Below are positions 42,318 through 51,299 of a DNA stretch of 64,000 nucleotides, one piece after another. Position numbers and translations under genes: made by a program. The stretch covers positions 992,001-1,056,000 of the forward strand of contig NZ_SJER01000001.1 of NCBI RefSeq assembly GCF_004785955.1, given 5' to 3'. The notes under the pieces were generated by a model. It did no database searches. It was not told where the DNA came from and saw only the letters and a program-made list of their open reading frames with translations. The stretch comes from Halostella litorea (GTDB taxonomy: Archaea > Halobacteriota > Halobacteria > Halobacteriales > Natronoarchaeaceae). Each line of letters starts with the position of its first letter. Within the stretch, counting starts at the first letter, position 1.

Positions 42318-42607
42318 TCGTCAACGAGCGCGACACGGAGGAGGGGCTGCTCGTCGCGGTGTGTGACGACGGCCTGATCGGCGAGACGTTCGCGGAGGGC
42401 GACGTGTCGATCACCGTCTCCGAGGAGTTCTACGGCGGCGAGCGCGTCGACGAGGCGGCCGTCGTCGACAGCCTCGCCCGCGCGACGGTGGCAAACATCG
42501 TCGGCCGCGAGGCCGTCGAACTGGCGATCGACGAGGGGTTCGTCGAGGAGGGGAACGTCCTCGAAGTCGAGTCGACGCTGCACGCCCAGATGCTGTCGCT
42601 GGTCTGA
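42314..42607 (+). CDS. DUF424 domain protein
   Basis: 97 residues of the small archaeal DUF424 family, recognisable by LLVAVCDDGLIGETFAEG and ATVANIVGREAVELAIDEGF. Function unproven; its neighbourhood of RNA and translation genes (thpR here) suggests a link to RNA processing or translation. The GTG at 42314 overlaps the TPR stop. Confidence 0.85.
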   Translation: MIVNERDTEEGLLVAVCDDGLIGETFAEGDVSITVSEEFYGGERVDEAAVVDSLARATVANIVGREAVELAIDEGFVEEGNVLEVESTLHAQMLSLV

Positions 42608-42614
42608 GCGCCCG

Positions 42615-42809
42615 TCAGGCGTCTTCCTTCGGCGGGCCGGTGATCGAGACGTTCAACAGGACGATGCCGAGCAGCGCCGCGGCGGCCACGCCGAGCCCGA
42701 CCACGAAGAGGCCGCTGTCGAACGCCAGCGCCGCGACGGCGTGGAACGCGCCCGCGAACGCGACGCCGAGCAACAGGAGGCTCACGCCGAGCGAGCGTTT
42801 CGTCGCCAT
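42615..42809 (-). CDS. small two-helix membrane protein
   Basis: 64 residues: LGVSLLLLGVAFAGAFHAVAAL and LFVVGLGVAAAALLGIVLLN spans, then a short charged tail (GPPKEDA). No domain recognised. Its stop is 7 nt from that of DUF424, convergent. Confidence 0.65.
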   Translation of the reverse strand: MATKRSLGVSLLLLGVAFAGAFHAVAALAFDSGLFVVGLGVAAAALLGIVLLNVSITGPPKEDA

Positions 42810-42840
42810 ACGCCCCCTCGGGACGGGAGCGGAATAAACC

Positions 42841-43713
42841 TCACCCGAGGTCGGCCGTGCGGAACCGCAGGTAGCCGACCGTCATCGGGACGGCGAACCA
42901 CGCGACCAGCACCGCGACGGCCGACCAGGGTTCGAGGTAGAACGGCAGGTCGCCGGCGACGGCCGCCGACAGGTCGCTGGAGGCCACCGACGGGATGCCG
43001 ACGCCGTACTGGAACAGCACCGGGAACACGTCGACGCCGGACAGCTCCGTCGCGACGACGGCGAACGCCTGCATCGGGTTGAGCCGCTCCAGAAGCAGGT
43101 AGCCGCCCTCGATGGGCAGCGTCGGGGCGCTGTCGTTCAGCAGGTAGTAGACGCCGGCGGTCAGCAGCTTCCAGAAGCCGATGAACACGATGTAGGTCCC
43201 GACGGTCGCCGCCATGGCGCGGCCGCGGGAGGCGCTCGCCGCGGAGACGCCGACCGCGATGCCGACGAACGCGAAGCCGAGCAGCAGCGTCGCCAGCAGC
43301 AGGCCGCCGAGCGCGGCGAGCGGGAGGGCGCCGAACAGCGCCAGCGAGAGCGCGACGGCGACGGCGAAGGCGGTCAGGACCGCGGCGGCGAGGACGCCGC
43401 TCCGGCCGACCAGCTTCCCCAGCACCACGTCGCCCCGCGTCGGCGGCAGGCCGAGCAGGAGCTTGATGCTGCCCGAGCGGCGCTCGCCGACGACGGACAT
43501 GTAGCCGACGATCAGCGCGGAGATGGGGACGAGCACCTGCAGCGGCAGGGCGAGCAGCCCAACCATCTCCTCGGCGGCGGTGTCGTGGCCCCAGTTCCAC
43601 ACCGCGACGTAGGCGATCCCGACCAGCAGGACGAGCAGGCCCGTCAGCGACCAGAGCATCCGCGACCGGAGGGCGTCCTCGAAGTCCTTCCGGGCGACGA
43701 CGCCGACGCTCAT
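42841..43713 (-). CDS. ABC-2 type transporter permease
   Basis: 290 residues with six hydrophobic helices and an N-terminal MSVGVVARKDFEDALRSRMLW. The family signature RRSGSIKLLLGLPPTRGDVVLGK (NatB/CcmB-like permease loop) is followed by TM helices. The gene overlaps the ATPase stop by 4 nt. Together they form a simple exporter; substrate unknown. Confidence 0.88.
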   Translation of the reverse strand: MSVGVVARKDFEDALRSRMLWSLTGLLVLLVGIAYVAVWNWGHDTAAEEMVGLLALPLQVLVPISALIVGYMSVVGERRSGSIKLLLGLPPTRGDVVLGKLVGRSGVLAAAVLTAFAVAVALSLALFGALPLAALGGLLLATLLLGFAFVGIAVGVSAASASRGRAMAATVGTYIVFIGFWKLLTAGVYYLLNDSAPTLPIEGGYLLLERLNPMQAFAVVATELSGVDVFPVLFQYGVGIPSVASSDLSAAVAGDLPFYLEPWSAVAVLVAWFAVPMTVGYLRFRTADLG

Positions 43714-44684
43714 GCCATCACCTCCGGGGCGTCGGCGTCGGGAGCGTCGTCCGACTCCGCGTCGGCGAGCGCGGCCGGGTCGTCGCCGGTGAGCCGCGCG
43801 AACAGTTCGTCGATGTCGTGGTCCTCGACGTCGATGTCGCGCACCGTCGCGCCGGCGTCCTCGATGCGGTTTATCGCGGCCGCCTTCGCGGCCGGGTCGG
43901 TACAGCGCACGGAGACGACGCTCCCGTCGCGGTCGACGCCGCTGACGCCGTCGAGGTCGGGGAGCCGCTCGACCGCCCGCTCGGGGATCGGATCGAGCGT
44001 CAGGTCCAGCCGGGCGTCGCCGCCGAACCGGTCGTTGAGCTCCGCCAGCGTCCCGACGGCGACGAGTTCGCCGTCGCTCATGACGCCGACGCGGTCACAG
44101 ACCTCCTCGACGTGTTCGAGGATGTGGCTGGAGAAGAACACGGTCGTCCCGCGCTCGGCCTCCGCCCGGACCAGTTCCTGCATCTCGTTGATCCCGGTCG
44201 GGTCCAGCCCCGAGGACGGCTCGTCCATGATCAGGAGGTCGGGGTCGTCGACCAGCGCCATGCCGAACGCGAGGCGCTGGCGCATCCCCTTCGAGTAGCC
44301 GCCGGCCGGCCTGTCGGCCGCCTCGGCGAGGCCGACCCGGTCGAGGATCGCGTCGGGGTCGCCGTCGACGCCCTTCGCCCGCATGGTGAACCGGACGTGC
44401 TTGCGCCCGGTCAGGCGGCCGTACAGGTCGAACCCCTCCGGGAGGACGCCGACGCGCTCGTGGACGCGCTGGGACTCGGACTGCGCGTCGTGGCCGAGCA
44501 CCGTCGCCGTGCCCTCGGTGGGCCGGACGAAGTCCAGTAGCATGTTGATCGTCGTCGACTTCCCCGCGCCGTTCGGGCCGAGGAAGCCGAACACCTCGCC
44601 CTCCTCGACGGTGAGGCTCACGTCGTCGACGGCGACGAGGTCGCCGAACCGTTTCGTCAGGCCGTCGGTTTCGATCGCAGTCAT
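43710..44684 (-). CDS. ABC transporter ATP-binding protein
   Basis: 324 residues. Walker A GPNGAGKS (36-43), signature YSKGMRQRLA and Walker B LLIMDEPSSGLDP identify a CcmA/NatA-like ATPase. The C-terminal ~90 residues (KAAAINRIEDAGATVRDIDVEDHDIDELFARL) are an accessory domain seen in such exporters. The ATG at 44684 is preferred over an upstream extension that lacks homology. Divergent from sufS. Confidence 0.93.
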   Translation of the reverse strand: MTAIETDGLTKRFGDLVAVDDVSLTVEEGEVFGFLGPNGAGKSTTINMLLDFVRPTEGTATVLGHDAQSESQRVHERVGVLPEGFDLYGRLTGRKHVRFTMRAKGVDGDPDAILDRVGLAEAADRPAGGYSKGMRQRLAFGMALVDDPDLLIMDEPSSGLDPTGINEMQELVRAEAERGTTVFFSSHILEHVEEVCDRVGVMSDGELVAVGTLAELNDRFGGDARLDLTLDPIPERAVERLPDLDGVSGVDRDGSVVSVRCTDPAAKAAAINRIEDAGATVRDIDVEDHDIDELFARLTGDDPAALADAESDDAPDADAPEVMA

Positions 44685-44737
44685 CTCGATTCGTACGTGG
44701 CGGGCGTCCCCCTTAGTGGGGAAACGACGGTCGCTGG

Positions 44738-44765
44738 CCCCGCAACGCGGGGAAAGATATTTATC
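44738..44765. promoter_or_regulatory. inverted repeat plus TATA box upstream of sufS
   Basis: CCCCGC-AAC-GCGGGG (44738-44752) lies immediately before GATATTTATC (44756-44765). The repeat overlaps the BRE/upstream side of the sufS promoter, where a repressor or activator could bind. A TATA-like ACTAAG on the minus strand (about 44711) may serve the ABC operon. Confidence 0.5.
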
Positions 44766-44829
44766 CACGTCCGGACCGCGACCCACGGGATCGAAGGAGT
44801 GTTCTGCCTCCAGCCCCTCCGATCCGGCA

Positions 44830-46077
44830 ATGGAAACCAGCGAGTCCGCGCCGCTCGACGTCGCGTCGATACGGGAGGAGTACCCGATCCTCCAGCGGGA
44901 GTTCGACGGGGAGCAGGTGGCCTACCTGGACAACGCCGCGACGACCCAGACCCCCGACCGGGTCGTCGACGCCATCGCCGACTACTACCGGACGACGAAC
45001 GCCAACGTCCACCGCGGCATCCACCACCTGAGCCAGGAGGCCTCGCTCGCCTACGAGGAGGCCCACGACCGCGTCGCCGAGTTCGTCGGGGCAAACGGCG
45101 GCCGCGAGGAGCTGGTGTTCACGAAAAACACCACCGAGGCCGAGAACCTCGTTGCCTTCGCCTGGGGCCTGAACGAACTCGGCCCGGGCGACGAGATCGT
45201 CACCACCGAGATGGAGCACCACGCGTCGCTGGTGACGTGGCAGCAGATCGGCAAGCGCACCGGCGCGGACGTGAAGTACGTCCGGGTCGACGACGACGGC
45301 CGCCTCGACATGGACCACGCGAGGGAGCTGATCACCGACGACACCGAACTCGTCAGCGTCGTCCACGTCTCGAACACGCTCGGCACCGTCAACCCGGTCG
45401 CCGACATCGCCGACATCGCCCACGACCACGACGCCTACGCCTTCGTCGACGGCGCGCAGGCCGTGCCGAACCGCCCGGTCGACGTGGAGGCGATCGACGC
45501 CGACTTCTACGCCTTCTCCGGCCACAAGATGGCCGGGCCGACCGGGATCGGCTGCCTGTACGGCAAGAAGGAACTGCTCGCGGAGATGGAGCCCCACTAC
45601 TACGGCGGCGGGATGATCCGGAAGGTCACCTTCGAGGACTCGACGTGGGCGGACGTGCCCTGGAAGTTCGAGGCCGGGACGCCGGTCATCGCGCAGGGCG
45701 TCGCACTCGCGGAGGCCGTCGACTACCTCGAAGACATCGGGATGGAGCGGATCGAGCGCCACGAGGCGGCGCTGGCCGAGTACGCGTACGACCGCCTCGC
45801 GGAGTACGACGACGTCGACCTGTACGGCCCGGAGCCGGGGGCGGAGCGGGGCGGCCTCGTCTCCTTTAACCTGGAGGGGGTCCACGCCCACGACCTCGCG
45901 AGCATCTGCAACGACTTCGCCGTCGCCGTCCGTGCGGGCGACCACTGCACCCAGCCGCTCCACGACGAGATGGGCATCCCGGCGTCCGTCCGGGCCTCCT
46001 TCTACGTGTACAACACCCGCGAGGAGGTCGACCGGCTGGTCGAGGCCATCGACGCCGCGCGCGAACTGTTCGCGTAA
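44830..46077 (+). CDS. sufS: cysteine desulfurase (SufS type)
   Basis: 415 residues. The PLP Lys is Lys233 (FSGHKMAGPTGIG) and the catalytic Cys is Cys373 (RAGDHCTQPLHDE, where bacterial SufS has HHC). It releases sulfur from cysteine for Fe-S assembly. A TATA box at 44756 predicts a leader of about 45 nt, unlike most genes here. sufU lies 2.9 kb further on, with two unrelated genes between. Confidence 0.93.
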   Translation: METSESAPLDVASIREEYPILQREFDGEQVAYLDNAATTQTPDRVVDAIADYYRTTNANVHRGIHHLSQEASLAYEEAHDRVAEFVGANGGREELVFTKNTTEAENLVAFAWGLNELGPGDEIVTTEMEHHASLVTWQQIGKRTGADVKYVRVDDDGRLDMDHARELITDDTELVSVVHVSNTLGTVNPVADIADIAHDHDAYAFVDGAQAVPNRPVDVEAIDADFYAFSGHKMAGPTGIGCLYGKKELLAEMEPHYYGGGMIRKVTFEDSTWADVPWKFEAGTPVIAQGVALAEAVDYLEDIGMERIERHEAALAEYAYDRLAEYDDVDLYGPEPGAERGGLVSFNLEGVHAHDLASICNDFAVAVRAGDHCTQPLHDEMGIPASVRASFYVYNTREEVDRLVEAIDAARELFA

Positions 46078-46103
46078 CCGCGTCGCCGACCCGGCGACCC
46101 GTT

Positions 46104-47693
46104 CTACTCCTCTCGCCGCTTCGCGTACCGCCGCAGCCCGAGGCCGCCGCCGAGCAGCGCCGTCAGGAGCCCGAAGCCCGGCTGGCCGCCGCTGTCGCTG
46201 TCGCCGTCACCGCCGCCGTCGCCGGAGCCGTCGTCGGGCGTCGTGCCGCCGCCGGCGGTCGTCCCGTCGGTGGCGGTGGTCGTGCCCCCGGTCGTCGTGG
46301 TCGGCGGGTCGGTCGTAGTCGTCGTCCCGGCCGTCGTGGTCGTCCCGGGGTCCGTCGTCGTCCCCTGGTCCGGTTCCGGGAACTCGCGGCGCTCCATCGT
46401 CCGCGCCTCGGTCGCGCCCTCGCCGTCCGGCTCCGGGAACAGGTACAGCGTCGCGCCGACGCCGTCCGCGCGCTCCTCGCGGGAGTTGCTCGGGTTCTGG
46501 TAGCTCCCGGCGACGAAGCCCTCGGCCAGCGGCTTCGCGCTCCAGAAGGAGGTGCTCGACGGGTCGCGCCACTCGCCGAGCACCTTCGGCGCGCCGAGGT
46601 CGCTCACGTCGAACACGCGGACGCCGCCGTCGTACCACGACGTGTACAGCCGGTCGCCGTCGACGCCGAAGTTGTGGGAGGTCCAGCCGCTCCCGTCGAC
46701 CTCGGGGGAGGGCTGGGGCGGCGCGAGGACGGTTCTGAGCGACGGGTCCTCCGTGCCGTCCCACAGTTCGATGCCGCCGGGGCCGCCGACGGTGTCGCTG
46801 TCCCCGCGGTTCCAGGCCTCCTTGCCGACGAACAGCGCGGAGCCGTCGCCGTCTGGCTGGACGTAGTGGCTGTTGCCCGGGAGTTCGAAGAACTCCGGCG
46901 TGGGGTTGCGCCCGAGCGACGCGAGGTACTCGGGGTCGTGGCCGCCGACGCGGAACCGGAACTGGGGGTTCGCCGGGTCCGACACGTCGACGACCCACGT
47001 GCCCGCGTCCCAGTAGGCGATGTACAGCGTGTCGCCGCGGCCGTACAGGTCGTGACACTGCGCGTAGTTCGAGGACACGTCGGCCCAGACGTCGTCGGCG
47101 TCGGCCGCGGACCACTCCGTGAGCTTCTCCGGGTTATCGTCGCTCACGTCGTAGATCACGACCGGCGAGTTCGGCAGGCCGGTTCCCGTGAGGTAGAGCC
47201 GGTCGCCGTCGAGCGAGCAGTTGTGGATCCCGTGGTCGGTCGGCTGGAAGGCGACCCGCTCCGGGTTCGCCGGGTCCGACACGTCGTACAGGAACACGCC
47301 CGAGAAGTCGTTCCCGAACCCACCGTTCGGCCCGGCGACCGCGAGGCGGTCGCCCGATACCTTCACGTCCATCACGTCGGCCATCGGCCCGTCGCCGTCG
47401 TGTTCCATCCCGCGCTCCTCGTACAGCACCTCGGGCGCGGCCGGGTCGCTCGCGTCCACGACCCCGAACCCGTCGGCCAGCGAGCAGTAGACGGTTTCGC
47501 CGTCCGCGCCGACGACGGCCTCGGCGACGCCGTCGAGGCCGACCGTCGCCGCGGGTTCGATCCGCGGGGCGGCGGCCCGGTCGGCGCCGACGGCCGCGGT
47601 GCGGTCGCTCGCGGCGATCGACCCGACGACCGGGGCGGCGGCGAGACCTGACAGGACGGTACGACGGCTAACGGTGGAGGGCAGCCGTGCCAT
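46104..47693 (-). CDS. exported LVIVD-repeat protein with PGF-CTERM-like anchor
   Basis: 529 residues. A Tat signal (SRRTVLSGLAAAPVVGS) leads to repeated beta-propeller-like LVIVD strands, each with a VYDVSD-type motif (VFLYDVSDPANPERVA, TWVVDVSDPANPQFRF, VRVFDVSDLGAPKVLG). A Thr/Gly-rich linker precedes QPGFGLLTALLGGGLGLRR, a PGF-CTERM-type tail recognised by archaeosortase. It is expected on the cell surface. Ligand unknown. Confidence 0.85.
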   Translation of the reverse strand: MARLPSTVSRRTVLSGLAAAPVVGSIAASDRTAAVGADRAAAPRIEPAATVGLDGVAEAVVGADGETVYCSLADGFGVVDASDPAAPEVLYEERGMEHDGDGPMADVMDVKVSGDRLAVAGPNGGFGNDFSGVFLYDVSDPANPERVAFQPTDHGIHNCSLDGDRLYLTGTGLPNSPVVIYDVSDDNPEKLTEWSAADADDVWADVSSNYAQCHDLYGRGDTLYIAYWDAGTWVVDVSDPANPQFRFRVGGHDPEYLASLGRNPTPEFFELPGNSHYVQPDGDGSALFVGKEAWNRGDSDTVGGPGGIELWDGTEDPSLRTVLAPPQPSPEVDGSGWTSHNFGVDGDRLYTSWYDGGVRVFDVSDLGAPKVLGEWRDPSSTSFWSAKPLAEGFVAGSYQNPSNSREERADGVGATLYLFPEPDGEGATEARTMERREFPEPDQGTTTDPGTTTTAGTTTTTDPPTTTTGGTTTATDGTTAGGGTTPDDGSGDGGGDGDSDSGGQPGFGLLTALLGGGLGLRRYAKRREE

Positions 47694-47832
47694 GCGAACC
47701 CCTACCGACCACCCGGGTGAAAACGTTTTCGGAGTTACGTGTCCGCGCGGCGACCACGGGCCCGGAGCGTGGCGGCGATGCCGCGGGCGGACATCGACGG
47801 ACTTCTTGTGCCGGCCCCGGAAGACGCGGGCG

Positions 47833-48825
47833 ATGGAACTCGACTACGTACCCCTCGGGTCGACCGGCACGCGGGTCAGCGAACTCGCCTTCGGCACCTG
47901 GCGGTTCGGCCGCGAGACGCCGAGCGGGGCGATCGAGATCGGCGAGGAGCGGGCGTACGAACTGCTGAACGCCTACGCGGCCCGCGGCGGCCGGTTCATC
48001 GACACCGCGGACGTGTACGGCGACGGGAAGAGCGAGCGCTGGATCGGCAACTGGATGGCCGACCGCGACCGCGAGGACTTCGTCATCGCCTCGAAGGTGT
48101 ACTGGCCGACCCGCGAGGGCGACCCCAACGGCGGCGGCCTCGGCCGCAAGCACCTCCGGCGGCAGATAGACCGCATCCTGGAGCGACTCGACACCGACTA
48201 CGTCGACCTGCTGTACACCCACCGGTTCGACGACGACACGCTGGTCGAGGAGTTCATGCGCACGCTGAACGGGTTCGTCGAGGACGGGAAGGTGAACTAC
48301 CTCGGCACCTCGACGCTCGAACCGAACGCCTGGAAGGTGGCGAAGGCAAACGAGATCGCCCGCCGGAAGGGGTACGAGCCGTTCAAGGTCGCCCAGCCGC
48401 GCTACAACCTGATCGACCGGGAGACGGAGGGGTCGTACCTCGACATGTGCCGGGACTACGGGATCGGCGTCGTCCCGTGGAGCCCGCTCGCGCAGGGCTT
48501 TCTCACCGGCAAGTACGAGCGCGACGCGGACCTGCCCGAGGACTCGACGGCCTCCGACGGCGACCGCTGGCGCGACCACTACCTGACCGCCGAGCACTTC
48601 GACGCGCTGGACGTCGTCCGGACGGTCGCCGACGAGGTCGGCGCGACCCCGGCGCAGGTGTCTATCGCCTACCTCACGCACCACGACGCGGTCACCGCGC
48701 CCATCGTCGGCGCGCGCACCCGCGAGCAACTGGAGGAGAACCTCGGCGCGGCCGCCGTCTCGCTGTCGGACGACCAGTTCCGCCGCCTCGCTGCGGCGAA
48801 AGAGGGCCCGTTCGCGGACGTGTAG
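47833..48825 (+). CDS. aldo/keto reductase
   Basis: 330 residues, an AKR beta/alpha barrel with GRFIDTADVYGDGKSE (Asp, Tyr), ASKVYWPTREG (Lys) and DLLYTHRFD (His). It belongs to the potassium-channel-beta-like/YdhF group, different from the AKR at 22230. The cofactor segment VGARTREQLEENL is conserved. Substrate unknown; it lies between sufS and sufU. Confidence 0.88.
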   Translation: MELDYVPLGSTGTRVSELAFGTWRFGRETPSGAIEIGEERAYELLNAYAARGGRFIDTADVYGDGKSERWIGNWMADRDREDFVIASKVYWPTREGDPNGGGLGRKHLRRQIDRILERLDTDYVDLLYTHRFDDDTLVEEFMRTLNGFVEDGKVNYLGTSTLEPNAWKVAKANEIARRKGYEPFKVAQPRYNLIDRETEGSYLDMCRDYGIGVVPWSPLAQGFLTGKYERDADLPEDSTASDGDRWRDHYLTAEHFDALDVVRTVADEVGATPAQVSIAYLTHHDAVTAPIVGARTREQLEENLGAAAVSLSDDQFRRLAAAKEGPFADV

Positions 48826-48932
48826 GCCCGACGGCGTCGACGAACGGCGACCCCGCTCCGCCCGGCGCGGCCCGCGTGCGGCCCGCTCCCTCGGAATCCT
48901 TTTCCGCGGCCCGCCCGTATCTGGCGACAACA

Positions 48933-49361
48933 ATGGGAATGGGCTCGGACATGTACCGGCAGCAGATCCTCGACCACTACAAGAACCCCCGCAACTACGG
49001 GGAGATCGAGGACGCCACGTACACCCACGTCGGCGAGAACCCGATGTGCGGCGACGAGATCCGGATGGACGTGAAACTGGCGGACGACGACGAGACGATC
49101 GAGGCGGTCGCGTTCCGGGGCGACGGCTGTGCCATCAGCCAGGCGTCCGCGAGCATGCTGTCGGGCGAACTCCGCGGAAAGACGCTGGAGGAACTCGACG
49201 GGATGGATCGGGACGACGTGATCGACATGCTCGGCGTCGACATCAGCCCGATGCGGGTGAAATGCGCCGTCCTCGCCGAGAAGGTCGCACAGGACGGCGC
49301 GGAGATCTACCTCGGCGAGAAGGACATCGACAGGACGACCACCGAGGAAGACGACGACTGA
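48933..49361 (+). CDS. sufU: iron-sulfur cluster assembly scaffold (SufU/IscU)
   Basis: 142 residues. Ligands are Cys39 and Asp41 (NPMCGDEI), Cys66 (GCAISQASAS) and Cys111 (RVKCAVL), the SufU zinc/cluster set. It accepts sulfur from SufS and passes clusters on or activates SufS. It is followed 70 nt later by a Cas4-like Fe-S protein gene. Confidence 0.92.
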   Translation: MGMGSDMYRQQILDHYKNPRNYGEIEDATYTHVGENPMCGDEIRMDVKLADDDETIEAVAFRGDGCAISQASASMLSGELRGKTLEELDGMDRDDVIDMLGVDISPMRVKCAVLAEKVAQDGAEIYLGEKDIDRTTTEEDDD

Positions 49362-49431
49362 GGCGGTCGGCAACCGGCCGCGGCGACGGCCCGCCACACC
49401 TTTTTGTACCATCCCGCGGCCACCACGGGCC

Positions 49432-50082
49432 GTGATCCCCTTCAGCGACCTGCGGACGGCGACCTACTGCCCGCGGAAACTGTACTACGCGCGCCGGAGC
49501 GACCGCGACCCGCCGGCGGTCGTCGCCGAGCGCCGGGATCTGGCCCACCGCTACCCGGAACTGGTCGACGCGCCCGACGCCGCGTTCGCGGGCCTGCCCA
49601 CCGAAGCCCCGCCGGCGCGCTACCGGCGCAACCTCCGGCGCGCCCGCGACCGGACCGACGACTGGGCCGCGCTCGCGGACCCGCCGCGGCGGGACGTGTT
49701 GCTCTCCGGCCGGGAGTGTCGCGGCGTCGCGCACAAGGTGATCGAGGGGCCGCCCTGCCCGTCGGTCGTCTCGCCCGGAGCGCCGCCCGACGAGGGGGTC
49801 TGGGAGCCCCACGCGGTCCACGCCGTCGCCGCGGCCAAGGCGCTCGCCTGGGAGCGCGAGCGGCCGGTCGAGCGGGCGTACGTGGAGTACCCCGCCTACG
49901 GCGTCGTCCGCGAGGTGCGCCTGACGACACGGCGGAAGGCGGCGTACCGCACGGCGGTCCGGACCGTCGAGTCGCTCGACGGCCCGCCGCCGCGCCTGGA
50001 GAACCACGACAAGTGCAACCCCTGCGAGTACAGCGACGACTGCGGCGTCAGGACGCGAACGCTCCGCTCGCTGCTGTCGTAG
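49432..50082 (+). CDS. Cas4/Dna2-like Fe-S protein with degenerate nuclease core
   Basis: 216 residues. The Cas4-type Fe-S ligands are present: Cys13 (ATYCPRKLYY) and Cys195, Cys198 and Cys204 (CNPCEYSDDC). Residues 99-115 replace the usual GxxD and ExK nuclease positions (GVAHKVIEG and VVSPG), so the PD-(D/E)xK core looks degenerate. No CRISPR array or cas gene is nearby. It may bind DNA without cutting. The GTG at 49432 starts at the conserved N-terminus. Confidence 0.8.
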   Translation: MIPFSDLRTATYCPRKLYYARRSDRDPPAVVAERRDLAHRYPELVDAPDAAFAGLPTEAPPARYRRNLRRARDRTDDWAALADPPRRDVLLSGRECRGVAHKVIEGPPCPSVVSPGAPPDEGVWEPHAVHAVAAAKALAWERERPVERAYVEYPAYGVVREVRLTTRRKAAYRTAVRTVESLDGPPPRLENHDKCNPCEYSDDCGVRTRTLRSLLS

Positions 50083-50147
50083 CCGCGGCGGGGTCGGGGC
50101 GCGCGACGGTCGCCACGCACGACGGCCGCACGGACGGTCGGGCCCCG

Positions 50148-50726
50148 CTACCGCTCCAGCCACGCCTCGATCCGGTCGGCGTCCGCGCCGCGGCGGATCA
50201 CCTCGTCCCGGTCGACGTCGACGACGGTGCTCTCCGTGCCCGGCGTCTCGCCGCCGTCGAGCACGACGGCGACCGCATCGAGCAGGTCGTCGTCTAAGTC
50301 CGCGACGCGCGTGACGCTCCCCCGTCCGCTCACGTTCGCGCTCGTCGCCGTCAGCGGTCCGGCTGCGGCGAGGAGTTCGCGCGCCAGGTCGTGGTCGGGG
50401 ACGCGGACCCCGACCCGGTCGCGGCCGGCGGTGAGCGCGTCCGGCACGTCGTCGGTCCGCTCGCACACCACCGTCACCGGCCCGGGCAGGAACTCGCGCA
50501 TGAACCGCTCCGCGCGCTCGCTCGGCCGGACGTACGACAGCGCGGCGTCCACGTCGGGGACGCCGAGCGACAGCGGCTTCGAGCGGTCCCGTCCTTTCGC
50601 CGCGAACGCGCGCTCGACGGCGTCGGGGTCGAGCGCGTCCGCGCCCAGCCCGTACACCGTCTCGGTCGGGTAGACGACGAGGTCGCCGTCCCCGATCGCC
50701 TCGGCGGCACTCGACACGTCGGTCAT
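50148..50726 (-). CDS. L-threonylcarbamoyladenylate synthase (YrdC/Sua5 family)
   Basis: 192 residues with YPTETVYGLGADAL and AKGRDRSKPLSLGV, the KGR and SxT signatures of YrdC enzymes. It makes the activated intermediate for tRNA t6A37. The C-terminal Sua5 domain is absent, so this is the short YrdC form. Confidence 0.92.
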   Translation of the reverse strand: MTDVSSAAEAIGDGDLVVYPTETVYGLGADALDPDAVERAFAAKGRDRSKPLSLGVPDVDAALSYVRPSERAERFMREFLPGPVTVVCERTDDVPDALTAGRDRVGVRVPDHDLARELLAAAGPLTATSANVSGRGSVTRVADLDDDLLDAVAVVLDGGETPGTESTVVDVDRDEVIRRGADADRIEAWLER

Positions 50727-50795
50727 GGCGGCACGTCGCCGCGGTCGGCAGAAAAGCGTGTCGTCACGGGGCGACGCGGTCGGACGGTCGCCGCC

Positions 50796-51299
50796 TCAGA
50801 TCCCCTCGATGGCGTCCTCGACCTCGTCGTACGGCGGGAAGTCGGGCCACTCAGCGGCGACCCAGGCGTACTCGACGGTGCGGTCCGCGTCCAGCAGGTA
50901 CACCGCCGGGCGGGGCTCGGTGACCCCGGTCATGCCGTCGAGGTCGTGGGCGATGCCGTACTCGACGGCGACGGTCGCCTTGGGGTCGCTGAACAGGCGG
51001 GCGTCGATCCCGCGGTCCTCGATGAACGCCTTATGCTCGTACGGCGACGAGATGGAGAGGCCGACGACGGTCAGGTCGTCGGTCCACCCGCGGTCGCGGA
51101 CCTCGTTCCACACGTAGGTCGCCGGGAACGCGCCGTCCATGGGGTGGAACACGAGCAGGGTGGGGCCGTCGTCGGTGACGTCCGACAGCGCCGCGTCCTC
51201 CCAGTACTCGTCGTTGACGAGCGGCCGGACGAAGTCGGGAGCGACGTCGCCCTCGTCGACGTGGTCCGTCTCAGGCAGGTCGACGACATCGAAGTCCAT
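50796..51299 (-). CDS. redoxin-fold protein lacking catalytic cysteine
   Basis: 167 residues of the AhpC/TSA (thioredoxin-like) fold: TLLVFHPMDGAFPATYVW and VVGLSISSPYEHKAF. It contains no cysteine at all; the position of the peroxidatic Cys (about residue 60) is Ala. A peroxidase role is therefore unlikely. Its stop side continues into no other gene; its ATG shares a base with the stop of the glutaredoxin-like gene upstream. Confidence 0.82.
   Translation of the reverse strand: MDFDVVDLPETDHVDEGDVAPDFVRPLVNDEYWEDAALSDVTDDGPTLLVFHPMDGAFPATYVWNEVRDRGWTDDLTVVGLSISSPYEHKAFIEDRGIDARLFSDPKATVAVEYGIAHDLDGMTGVTEPRPAVYLLDADRTVEYAWVAAEWPDFPPYDEVEDAIEGI

Noticed and set aside
49432-50082. CRISPR-Cas locus around the Cas4-like gene
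   Set aside because: No repeat-spacer array and no other cas gene is visible in the window.
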